From Pseudomonadota bacterium (GTDB taxonomy: Bacteria > Pseudomonadota > Alphaproteobacteria > JAKJEU01), in assembly GCA_022705265.1 (NCBI GenBank), contig JAKJEU010000089.1, positions 1-6,267 of the forward strand: a DNA stretch of 6,267 nt, written 5' to 3'. The translations under genes were made by a program, and so were the position numbers. The notes under the pieces are model-generated. The model worked only from the letters and a program-made list of their open reading frames with translations, made no database searches and had not been told where the DNA came from. Below are positions 1-6,216 of the stretch, in pieces (position 1 is the stretch's first letter; the number at the start of each line of letters is the position of its first letter).

Positions 1-1
1 T

Positions 2-1261
2 TTGGCAATGTACAGAGAAGGCAATAAAAGAAATATCCTTGCCTCTGCCAAAGGTCCTAATTCAAGTGGTTGGATGTCAATTTCAAAGGATAAATTAAGA
101 GGTGTGGATGTTTATGGTAATTATAACGGTGGTGCAGCGTTACTTTTAACTCCGAATAAAGAGGTTTCTCAAAATTCTGATATTGCTAAAAACGCTTCTA
201 CGGTTGAATTCTTTGGAAACGGACAAAACCTTAGCGACAGTGGTTTTGTTTCTCCAACGGTTAATGTGAGGGGAGAAAACAGAAATTCAAGCGTTAATGT
301 TTATGGTGATATTACCGAAAGTAATTCAAATATGAAAAACGCATCAAATAAAGCGGGTGGGCTTGTTGTAAGAAATTCTGGTGGTACGGAAACAGCATAT
401 TTCGTGGGTGATAATAATAAAGGTGCTGGCGGTATGGCAAGGATTGGTTCTTCTGGAAGCAAAGTTGATATTTATGCTAATAAAGATGGATATGGTTCTG
501 GAATGACTGTTGGTAGTACGGTAAGAATCGAATCGAGTGAAAGTGGTGGAAATTCATTGATTGATGTTGTTAATGCTCAGGCTTCTGCAAGAATAAGAGC
601 GGGTCAAGACATTAATGTAAAAGAAGCAAAAAGCTTGGTCGTAAATGCTAACAGTTATAACGGTGTAGGTGCAGGTTCAGGAAATATCAGACAATTTATT
701 TTAGCAGCAATACAAGAAGATATGCCAGCCTTTGCTACGGCGGAAAAAAATATAGGTCATAGTCAATGTATTAAAGAAGAAAAAAATTGTAAAGAATGGA
801 AAAAAGATGCATCAGGTAATTTATATTGGACTGGAAATTATGTTGGTGCTGATAAAAATGAAAAATGGGGAAGAAATAAAGATGTTTATACCGGAAGAAT
901 GCATGATTATTCGTTGTATTCCGCTGGTGTTGGACCTGATGGTAAAAAACATCATACAGAAAGTGCAAGACATGTTGGATTTTATAATTTAAGTAAAGAG
1001 CCTTCGGATTATGATAAGAATTATGGGTTGAAAAATTCTTTTGATTCTTTTTGGAGTGATTTGTTTAATGGTAATTTAGGAGATAAAGGAAAACATGATG
1101 TAAAAGATAGATGGCATGATAACTCTGGTGATGGATTCCTTGGAATCGGAAATATGAATGATAGAGGTCAGTGGTCTAAAAATACTCATGCAATTGAAGA
1201 AGGAATGGATTTTCCTGATCAAATTCCTCCAAGTTGGAATAGTGGAGATTATAATTATTAA
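2..1261 (+). CDS. Partial Gly/Asn/Ser-rich repeat protein of unknown function (3' end)
   Basis: I do not recognise this family. The frame is open from the first complete codon, so the 5' end lies outside the window; the TTG at base 2 has no visible ribosome binding site and is probably not the start. At least 419 residues remain. The first ~220 are rich in Gly, Asn and Ser and carry imperfect repeats: GVDVYGN (residues 34-40), SVNVYGD (97-103) and KVDIYAN (154-160), spaced about 57-63 residues, each followed by a Gly/Asn-rich turn and then a short hydrophobic strand. This suggests a beta-rich, possibly fibrous or solenoid fold. From ~230 the character changes to a charged, Trp/Tyr/His/Asp-rich C-terminal region with a Cys pair at 256 and 263 (C-X6-C). 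The C-terminus ends in SWNSGDYNY, with no membrane anchor and no LPXTG sorting signal. An exported or surface role is an inference only. A terminator follows 14 bases after the stop. Confidence 0.8.
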   Translation: MAMYREGNKRNILASAKGPNSSGWMSISKDKLRGVDVYGNYNGGAALLLTPNKEVSQNSDIAKNASTVEFFGNGQNLSDSGFVSPTVNVRGENRNSSVNVYGDITESNSNMKNASNKAGGLVVRNSGGTETAYFVGDNNKGAGGMARIGSSGSKVDIYANKDGYGSGMTVGSTVRIESSESGGNSLIDVVNAQASARIRAGQDINVKEAKSLVVNANSYNGVGAGSGNIRQFILAAIQEDMPAFATAEKNIGHSQCIKEEKNCKEWKKDASGNLYWTGNYVGADKNEKWGRNKDVYTGRMHDYSLYSAGVGPDGKKHHTESARHVGFYNLSKEPSDYDKNYGLKNSFDSFWSDLFNGNLGDKGKHDVKDRWHDNSGDGFLGIGNMNDRGQWSKNTHAIEEGMDFPDQIPPSWNSGDYNY

Positions 1262-1275
1262 TTTTATTTAAAAAT

Positions 1276-1312
1276 AAAAGGGCGATTTTTTGGCGGAAAT
1301 CGTCCTTTTTTT
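1276..1312 (+). terminator. Intrinsic terminator after the repeat protein, possibly bidirectional
   Basis: Left arm 1276-1288 (AAAAGGGCGATTT) pairs with right arm 1297-1309 (AAATCGTCCTTTT) over 13 bp, with a single G-U wobble and an 8-nt loop. The right arm runs into a T-tract ending at 1312. On the minus strand the same hairpin is followed by TTTTATTTTT, so it could also stop antisense transcription. It starts 14 bases after the stop codon at 1259-1261. Confidence 0.9.
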
Positions 1313-1369
1313 AATGAAAAAATGTTTGACAAAAAAATAATAGCAAAAAGTTTATTTTTCTTCATAAGT

Positions 1370-1398
1370 TTTCCATATTTATCCGATATATTCATAAT
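1370..1398 (+). promoter_or_regulatory. Possible promoter for the intergenic RNA
   Basis: TTTCCA (1370-1375, 4 of 6 to TTGACA) lies 17 nt upstream of CATAAT (1393-1398, 5 of 6 to TATAAT). Transcription would begin near 1405, just at the first copy of the GGGTTATTATTTC repeat. In DNA this AT-rich such matches are common, so support is modest. A consensus TTGACA at 1326-1331 is also present, but the sequence 17 nt downstream of it (AGTTTA) is a poor -10. Confidence 0.35.
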
Positions 1399-1405
1399 TG
1401 ATAAA

Positions 1406-1505
1406 GGGTTATTATTTCCTTAATCTTAAAGAGTTGGTTTCATTACTGAAATTACCTTATAGAGATAAAAGTTACCGTTCCCTATTTTTTAGGGGTTATT
1501 ATTTC
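1406..1505. repeat. 13-nt direct repeat pair GGGTTATTATTTC
   Basis: Identical copies lie at 1406-1418 and 1493-1505, with start points 87 nt apart. Both are preceded by A. The second copy overlaps the 3' arm of the CCCTA/TAGGG hairpin. The first follows a weak TTTATC/GATAAA stem (1378-1383 with 1400-1405). A shared 13-mer in a few hundred bases of AT-rich DNA is uncommon by chance but not impossible. Confidence 0.7.
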
Positions 1506-1520
1506 TGTATGGTTCATACT

Positions 1521-1562
1521 GTCCCTCCATGGTTTTACCGTGCTTATGGAGGGACTTTTTTT
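1521..1562 (+). terminator. Strong intrinsic terminator of the intergenic RNA
   Basis: GTCCCTCCAT (1521-1530) and ATGGAGGGAC (1546-1555) form a perfect 10-bp, GC-rich stem. It is followed at once by seven T residues (1556-1562). The 15-nt loop contains a further small GGT/ACC pairing. No protein gene ends just upstream, so this terminator must serve some other transcript, most simply a small RNA or a leader. Confidence 0.9.
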
Positions 1563-1599
1563 ACTTTTAGTAAATAGTTAGAATTAGAATAATTATAAA

Positions 1600-1628
1600 T
1601 TGATAAGTCTAAATTTATATGCTATAAT
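1600..1628 (+). promoter_or_regulatory. Near-consensus sigma-70/sigma-A promoter
   Basis: The -35 TTGATA (1600-1605) and -10 TATAAT (1623-1628) are separated by exactly 17 nt. A TG at 1620-1621, one base ahead of the -10, makes an extended -10. The 30 bases upstream are almost pure A/T and resemble an UP element. The predicted start near 1635 gives a leader of about 32 nt to the 19-codon gene at 1667, and copA may be co-transcribed. This is the best promoter in the window. Confidence 0.8.
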
Positions 1629-1666
1629 CTAATTAAGAAAATAAAAAAAGATGTATGGAGGAAGTC

Positions 1667-1726
1667 ATGAGACAAATTGCATATCTTACATTAATAAGCT
1701 TAATAATGATTGCTTCTTATTTATAA
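1667..1726 (+). CDS. Small 19-aa hydrophobic peptide
   Basis: The frame encodes MRQIAYLTLISLIMIASYL and then TAA. GGAGG at 1657-1661 is a near-ideal Shine-Dalgarno five bases before the ATG, and a near-consensus promoter sits about 40-65 bases upstream, so translation is well supported although the frame is tiny. The peptide has a basic N-terminus (Arg2) and then about 16 mostly hydrophobic residues, enough for one membrane segment. There is no Cys, so it is not a lipoprotein. Candidate roles are a leader peptide for copA, a small membrane protein modulating CopA or another transporter, or a small toxic peptide; Ibs-type toxins have the same length and character, but I see no sequence identity that would assign it. 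The stop lies 66 bases before copA, with no terminator between, so co-transcription with copA is plausible. Confidence 0.6.
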   Translation: MRQIAYLTLISLIMIASYL

Positions 1727-1729
1727 ACT

Positions 1730-1757
1730 TTGAATAATATCATTATTGATATATCAT
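1730..1757 (+). promoter_or_regulatory. Possible copA promoter with overlapping dyads
   Basis: TTGAAT (1730-1735) lies 16 nt from TATCAT (1752-1757, 5 of 6 to TATAAT). Two overlapping symmetric elements sit across it: ATATCA-TTAT-TGATAT (1737-1752) and the perfect palindrome TGATATATCA (1747-1756). They could be operator half-sites for a copper or stress regulator. The region is extremely AT-rich, so both promoter and palindromes may be coincidental. Confidence 0.3.
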
Positions 1758-1792
1758 AAATATTAAAGATAATATTATAAAGGTGATTGGTA

Positions 1793-3982
1793 ATGAAATC
1801 CGAAAATTTTGAAGTCATAGGAATGGGATGCGTTTCTTGTGCTTTGAAAATTGAAAATAATTTAAGTAAATTAAATGGTATAAGCTCTGTAAAAGTTAAT
1901 TTTGCGACAAAAAATCTTGCTGTTGATTATGATGACAGTAAGATTTTTTTTGAAACCATCGAAAACAAAATAAAAGATTTGGGTTTTTTATTAAAATCAG
2001 AAGAAGATGATTTTGAAATCGAATACAAAAAAGAAAGTAATTTAAAAATGTATTTAATTATGTTTTTATCACTTATTCTATTTACTGTATCTATGTCTTT
2101 GATGATTTTTGATAAGGGACAAAATTATTTAAAAGATTCGATTGTTTTACAATTTGTTCTTTCAAGTTTAATCATAATTTTGGGTAAAAAATATTATATT
2201 AACGGTTTTAAAAATTTATTTTGCTTTTCTCCAAATATGGATTCATTAATTGCTGTTGGTACTTCTTCGGCATATTTATACAGCCTTTATGCCTCTTATA
2301 TGATTATTTTTCAAAACATTACACTTAATATATATTTTGAAAGTGTTGGTGTTATTATTGCGCTTGTAACCTTTGGAAAATATATCGAAGGTGTATCAAA
2401 GGACAAAACCAGAGAAGCAATAAAAAATCTTGTTATGATAGTTCCTAAAAAAGCAAAATTGATAAAAGATGATAAGGAATTTGAAATAAAAGCATCTAAA
2501 TTAAAATGTGGCGATATAGTCATAATAAGAGAAGGTGAACAAATTCCAATTGATGGCGAAGTCATAAAAGGCGAAAGTTATGTTGATGAATCGAACCTTA
2601 CAGGAGAAAGTATTCCAGTATTTAAGGTAAAAGATAGTAAAGTTTATGGTGCTACTATTAATAAAAACGGGATTTTGTATGTAAAAGCAACAAAAGACAG
2701 TAATGATACCGTAATTTCAAAGATGGTAGAATTTGTAAAAGAAGCAATGAATTCAAAACCAAAAATTGCACGGATTGCTGATAAAGTATCTTTATATTTT
2801 GTTCCCTTTGTAATTGTTGTCGCTTTTATGTCGTCATTTATTTGGTATTTAAGTGGAAAAGATTTAGAATTTTGTTTAACCATATTTGTAAGTGTTCTTG
2901 TTATCGCTTGTCCTTGTGCTTTGGGGCTTGCGACACCTGTTGCGGTTATGGTTGCAATGGGTAAGGGGGCTAAAAACGGAATTTTAATTAAAAGTGGCGA
3001 AGTAATAGAAAATATTCATGATATAAAGACCATTGTTTTTGATAAAACGGGAACTTTGACAAAGGGCGAGCTTTATGTAAGTGATATCTTTGTTAATGAT
3101 TTTGATGAAAATGAGATTTTAAGGTTAACGGCCTCGTCTGAATTTGGAACAAATCATCCAATTGGTATGGCTATTGTTAAAAAGGGTAAAGAATTAAGTT
3201 TGGATTTGATAAAACCATCTGATTTCAAAGCTTTTGCTGGGCTTGGAGTTCGGTCTAAAATTAATGATTATGAGCTTTTGGTTGGAAATATAAAATTTAT
3301 GAGAAAAAATGACATAGATTTTGAAATATTTGACCGTAAAATTGACGATTTAACCGAAGAAGGAAAATCGTTGGTTTTGGTTGCGATAAATAAAGAAATA
3401 AAAGGATTAATTGCAATTTGTGATAAAGTAAAAGACGAAGCGAATGAAGTAATTGAAGCGTTAAAACAATCTGATATAGATTCGGTTATGATTACAGGCG
3501 ACAATAAAAAAAGTGCCGAAAAAATCGCATCAGAAATAGGTATAAGACAAATTTATTCCGAAGTTTTGCCAGAAGAAAAGGCATTAATAATTGAACAAAT
3601 TAAACAAGAGGAAAAAGGATTATTGTCTTTTGTCGGTGATGGCGTTAATGATGCTCTTGCTTTGGTAAAATCAGACATTGGAATTGCAATCGGAAATGGA
3701 AGCGATGTTGCGATACATTCTTCGGACATTGTTTTGCTTAAAAATAATTTAAAAGATGTCCTAAACTCTATAAAACTCAGTAAAGAAACTATAAAAACTA
3801 TAAAAGAAAATTTATTTTTTGCCTTTTTTTATAATGTATTGTTAATTCCTATTGCTTGCGGGGTTTTATATAATGTTAATGGAATTTTACTTAATCCTAT
3901 GATTGCTGCTTTTGCTATGTCTTTAAGCTCTATATCAATTTTATTAAATACTTTAAGGCTTAATAAAATAAGGTTTGATTAA
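1793..3982 (+). CDS. copA: Copper-exporting P-type ATPase (P1B-1, CopA)
   Basis: This is a complete 729-residue heavy-metal P-type ATPase that hydrolyses ATP to export Cu(I) across the cytoplasmic membrane. One N-terminal HMA metal-binding domain (about 4-67) carries GMGCVSC with Cys13 and Cys16. Eight membrane segments are visible, near 86-104, 116-133, 152-174, 182-198, 332-353, 360-388, 672-692 and 697-720. Key motifs are TGES (270-273, actuator), CPC (373-375, metal site in TM6), DKTGT with phospho-acceptor Asp417, His455-Pro456 and GLG (483-485) in the nucleotide domain, TGDN (568-571) and GDGVND (615-620). Tyr680-Asn681 in TM7 and MSLSS (709-713) in TM8 complete the Cu(I) signature and argue against Zn/Cd transport. 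The ATG at 1793 is chosen over a TTG six bases upstream because AAAGGTGAT (1779-1787) is ideally spaced for it. The HMA motif has Gly where GMTC is usual. No copZ chaperone gene or copper repressor gene is seen nearby. Confidence 0.95.
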   Translation: MKSENFEVIGMGCVSCALKIENNLSKLNGISSVKVNFATKNLAVDYDDSKIFFETIENKIKDLGFLLKSEEDDFEIEYKKESNLKMYLIMFLSLILFTVSMSLMIFDKGQNYLKDSIVLQFVLSSLIIILGKKYYINGFKNLFCFSPNMDSLIAVGTSSAYLYSLYASYMIIFQNITLNIYFESVGVIIALVTFGKYIEGVSKDKTREAIKNLVMIVPKKAKLIKDDKEFEIKASKLKCGDIVIIREGEQIPIDGEVIKGESYVDESNLTGESIPVFKVKDSKVYGATINKNGILYVKATKDSNDTVISKMVEFVKEAMNSKPKIARIADKVSLYFVPFVIVVAFMSSFIWYLSGKDLEFCLTIFVSVLVIACPCALGLATPVAVMVAMGKGAKNGILIKSGEVIENIHDIKTIVFDKTGTLTKGELYVSDIFVNDFDENEILRLTASSEFGTNHPIGMAIVKKGKELSLDLIKPSDFKAFAGLGVRSKINDYELLVGNIKFMRKNDIDFEIFDRKIDDLTEEGKSLVLVAINKEIKGLIAICDKVKDEANEVIEALKQSDIDSVMITGDNKKSAEKIASEIGIRQIYSEVLPEEKALIIEQIKQEEKGLLSFVGDGVNDALALVKSDIGIAIGNGSDVAIHSSDIVLLKNNLKDVLNSIKLSKETIKTIKENLFFAFFYNVLLIPIACGVLYNVNGILLNPMIAAFAMSLSSISILLNTLRLNKIRFD

Positions 3983-3990
3983 TAAAAATT

Positions 3991-4019
3991 TTGTATAGTT
4001 TCAAAAAATAGTTTAAATT
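3991..4019 (+). promoter_or_regulatory. Weak candidate promoter for the two-component genes
   Basis: TTGTAT (3991-3996) and TAAATT (4014-4019) are 17 nt apart, each matching 4 of 6 consensus bases. There is no convincing hairpin terminator in the 72 bases between copA and the regulator, so read-through from copA is also possible. Base composition makes the match weak evidence. Confidence 0.25.
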
Positions 4020-4054
4020 ATAGATATGAACTCTTTAAATCACACGGTAAAAAA

Positions 4055-4747
4055 ATGAAACAAAATAAAATATTAATAGTTGATGACGAAGCAAAAATAA
4101 GGGAAGTATTAAGAGATTATCTTGAAGCTATTGGTTACGATGTATATGAGGCCTGTAACGGAGAGCAAGGGGTTAAAAAATTTGAAGAGGTTTATCCAAA
4201 TCTTGTTTTGCTTGATTTAATGTTGCCAGATATTAATGGCGAAGAAGTTTGTCAAAGGATAAGACGAAAATCAAGAATTCCAATTATAATGTTAACCGCA
4301 AAAGCATCAGAAGAAAATTTGTTAGATGGCTTTGGATATGGTGCCGATGATTATATAACCAAACCCTTTTCTTTAAAAGAGATAAGTGTAAGAATAAAGG
4401 CAGTTTTAAGAAGAGTTGAAACGGACGAACTAAGTGAAAAACCTGTATCCTTTTTGGACGGTTATCTTGTCATTGATTATAATACAAGATTTGTTCAAAA
4501 AGAAGGCGAAGAGGTATGTTTAACTCCGACCGAATTTAATATATTATCCACCCTTGCAAAATCTCCATACAAGGCATTTAGCAGAGAGCAATTAATAAAC
4601 TTTGCCTTAAATGATGATTTTTATGGATATGACAGAACCATTGACACTTATATCAAAACGATAAGACAAAAGATTGAACCTAATCCAAAAAAACCAAAAC
4701 TTATAACCACTGTTTATGGATATGGATATCGTTTTGAAGGCGAATAA
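4055..4747 (+). CDS. OmpR/PhoB-family response regulator
   Basis: This 230-residue protein is a standard-length two-component DNA-binding regulator acting in the cytoplasm. The receiver domain (about 4-118) has the acidic pocket Asp10-Asp11, phospho-acceptor Asp54 in LLDLMLPD, Thr81, and Lys103-Pro104 with switch Tyr100. The C-terminal winged-helix domain (about 130-228) contains the LTPTEFNIL motif (156-164), the DRTIDTYIKTIRQKI recognition-helix region (193-207) and the closing YGYGYRF hairpin (221-227). All receiver residues needed for phosphorylation are present. The ATG is the natural start because MKQNKILIVDDE begins the first beta strand, but its ribosome site is poor: only GGTAA five bases upstream. 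Its stop overlaps the kinase start by one base (TAATG), so the two are a pair. Targets are unknown. Adjacency to copA suggests a copper- or envelope-stress regulon but does not establish it; PhoB/BaeR-like is the closest description. Confidence 0.93.
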   Translation: MKQNKILIVDDEAKIREVLRDYLEAIGYDVYEACNGEQGVKKFEEVYPNLVLLDLMLPDINGEEVCQRIRRKSRIPIIMLTAKASEENLLDGFGYGADDYITKPFSLKEISVRIKAVLRRVETDELSEKPVSFLDGYLVIDYNTRFVQKEGEEVCLTPTEFNILSTLAKSPYKAFSREQLINFALNDDFYGYDRTIDTYIKTIRQKIEPNPKKPKLITTVYGYGYRFEGE

Positions 4748-6132
4748 TGAGTAAGCTTTTTTCAAAGATAACAGCATCATTTATATTAATATTGATGCTT
4801 ATGCTTGCGATTGCAGTCTCCTTGTCAAATTTTATGTTAGAGACGACTTTTAAAAGCTATGTTGAGGATTTACAGGATAAAAAAATGGCTTTTATCGTAA
4901 AAAGTCTTTCTTTAAACTATGACACAAGGCTTTTAAAATGGGATAGAGGTATTCTTGATTTAATTGGTAAAGACGCTCTTGAAAATAATTTGTTGATAAG
5001 AATAAAAGATGACAGAGGAATTTATGTTTGGGACGCTTTAAATAATAATGCAACTTGTGGTGATGCAATAAAAAAGACCTTGGAAAATATTTACAGCCGG
5101 TCTTCGGTTTTAACTGGTAAATATGTTGAAAAATCTTTTCCGATAAATGTTATGGATATGTATGTTGGAAGCGTTGAAATTGGTTATTATGTATCAAAAA
5201 GTTACAGCGACGATGACAAAGGTTTGATTAATCGTCTTAATTTAATGTATTTTTTGATATCAGCTTTTTCTCTTATAATTGCTACGATTGCGGGAATGTT
5301 TATTTCACGCGAAATTTCAATGCCGATATCAAAGGTTACGGAAGCGGTAAGTAAGATTTCAAAAAGTGAATTTAAAGACAAACTTGATTTCAAATCAAAC
5401 ATTTTCGAAATCGAAAGTTTGCTCCAATCAATTAACAATCTTGTCATGGCCTTGGATAATGATAAGCATTTAAGAAAAAGATTAGCAACCGATGTTGCTC
5501 ATGAATTAAGAACCCCTGTCAGTGTTTTGCAAAGCCATTTAGAAGCAATGATTGAAGGTGTTTGGAAGCCAAGTAAGGAAAGATTGGAAAGTTGTTATGA
5601 TGAAGTTATAAGGCTTGGTAAATTGGTGGAAAACTTAAAAAGATTGGCTGACCTTGACAATGGGAATTTTACGGTTTTGTTCAAAGAATTTTCAATCCAC
5701 GATTTAATCAAAACAATATATCTTAATTTCGAAGCTGATTTTAAAAAGAAAAATATCGATTTTTCGTATGATGTAAGTTATGGAATTGAAATTATAAGCG
5801 ATAAGGATAAATTAGGGCAAATATTGGTTAATTTGATATCTAATGCTTATAAATATACTAATGCTGGCGGAAGAGTTGAAATTAAAGGCTTTAAACAAGA
5901 AGATGCGGTTATAATCATTGTAAAAGACACAGGTGTTGGAATAAGTGAAAAAGATTTACCATTTATTTTCGAAAGATTTTATCGAACCGACGCATCAAGA
6001 ACAAAAACCACAGGTGGAAGTGGTATAGGACTTAGCGTTGTGTCGTCTTTGATAAAGGTTTTAAATGGAAATATCGAAGTAAGCAGTCAAATCGGCAAGG
6101 GTAGTGAATTTAAAATAACTTTGCCAGTTTAA
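4747..6132 (+). CDS. Membrane sensor histidine kinase (BaeS-like)
   Basis: This is a complete 461-residue sensor kinase, partner of the regulator just upstream, whose stop overlaps its ATG by one base; GAAGG (4736-4740) serves as ribosome site. TM1 is at about 8-30 and TM2 at about 165-187. They enclose an extracytoplasmic sensor domain of ~135 residues containing VWDALNNN (94-101), Cys104 and VGSVEIGYY (140-148), segments that I recall as common in Clostridia-type BaeS-like kinases. A HAMP linker follows (about 188-240), then HisKA with phospho-acceptor His252 in AHELRTP, and the HATPase_c domain with N-box Asn362 and Asn366, G1 DTGVGIS (394-400), F-box FIFERFYR (406-413) and G2 GGSGIGLS (423-430). 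All catalytic boxes look intact. The sensor has a single MDM (136-138) and few His or Met residues, so a classical CusS-like metal site is not evident. The signal sensed is therefore unknown. Confidence 0.93.
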   Translation: MSKLFSKITASFILILMLMLAIAVSLSNFMLETTFKSYVEDLQDKKMAFIVKSLSLNYDTRLLKWDRGILDLIGKDALENNLLIRIKDDRGIYVWDALNNNATCGDAIKKTLENIYSRSSVLTGKYVEKSFPINVMDMYVGSVEIGYYVSKSYSDDDKGLINRLNLMYFLISAFSLIIATIAGMFISREISMPISKVTEAVSKISKSEFKDKLDFKSNIFEIESLLQSINNLVMALDNDKHLRKRLATDVAHELRTPVSVLQSHLEAMIEGVWKPSKERLESCYDEVIRLGKLVENLKRLADLDNGNFTVLFKEFSIHDLIKTIYLNFEADFKKKNIDFSYDVSYGIEIISDKDKLGQILVNLISNAYKYTNAGGRVEIKGFKQEDAVIIIVKDTGVGISEKDLPFIFERFYRTDASRTKTTGGSGIGLSVVSSLIKVLNGNIEVSSQIGKGSEFKITLPV

Positions 6133-6153
6133 AAGTTATCATATTTGTTGATT

Positions 6154-6201
6154 TATATAGCACTTTATTGATAAAGTCATATATACAAGTTTTGTTTTTT
6201 T
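6154..6201 (+). terminator. AT-rich dyad plus T-tract, possible weak terminator
   Basis: ACTTTAT-TG-ATAAAGT (6162-6177) is a perfect 7-bp inverted repeat. TATATA on each side (6154-6159 and 6180-6185) can extend the stem across a 2x2 mismatch. A T-rich run (6190-6201) follows. It would separate the kinase gene from the ligase. The stem is almost all A/T, so it may be a weak terminator or a protein-binding dyad. Confidence 0.4.
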
Positions 6202-6216
6202 AAAAGGTCAAATATT

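Larger units (their letters stand above)
1405..1562 (+). ncRNA. Candidate structured small RNA of unknown class
   Basis: The stretch 1313-1599 holds no reading frame with a ribosome binding site, yet it is densely structured. In order it shows: a 13-nt sequence GGGTTATTATTTC (1406-1418) that recurs at 1493-1505; a small hairpin TTTCA/TGAAA (1438-1442 with 1447-1451); a hairpin CCCTA/TAGGG (1480-1484 with 1490-1494) followed by a T-rich run; a hairpin GTATG/CATAC (1507-1511 with 1515-1519, 3-nt loop); and a strong Rho-independent terminator ending at 1562. The 5' end is set by a putative promoter at 1370-1398 and is uncertain. I looked for T-box, SRP RNA, 6S RNA and tmRNA hallmarks and did not recognise any. 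Alternatives are a long leader RNA or the 3' end of a transcript starting further upstream. The orientation rests on the T-tract lying on the + strand. Confidence 0.45.

Noticed and set aside
771..968. Minus-strand and alternate-frame reading frames inside the large genes
   Set aside because: They are shadows of the real coding frames, with no ribosome sites and biased composition; the same applies to those within copA and the kinase.
1270..1400. Minus-strand frame of about 42 codons with an MKKNKLFAIIFF segment
   Set aside because: It reads through the terminator stem after the repeat protein, has no ribosome site, and is low-complexity AT-rich sequence.
1322..1423. 33-codon + strand frame starting MFDKKIIAKSLFFF
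   Set aside because: It has no Shine-Dalgarno, begins just after a terminator T-tract, and has the Phe/Ile/Lys composition expected of random AT-rich DNA.
1479..1495. CCCTA/TAGGGG hairpin as a CsoR copper operator
   Set aside because: The spacing between CCC and GGG is wrong for CsoR boxes, and it lies over 100 bases upstream of the promoter that could serve copA.
1405..1562. Known riboswitch or housekeeping RNA (T-box, SRP, 6S, tmRNA)
   Set aside because: I found no T-box TGGNACCGCG, no SRP GGTCAGG/GGAAG core, no 6S long closing stem, and no tRNA-like ends.
1509..1577. 22-codon + strand frame running through the strong terminator
   Set aside because: It lacks a ribosome site, and its coding capacity comes from the hairpin arms themselves.
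1787..1792. TTG as an upstream start for copA (adds Met-Val)
   Set aside because: This TTG overlaps the ribosome binding site; AAAGGTGAT is correctly spaced only for the ATG at 1793.
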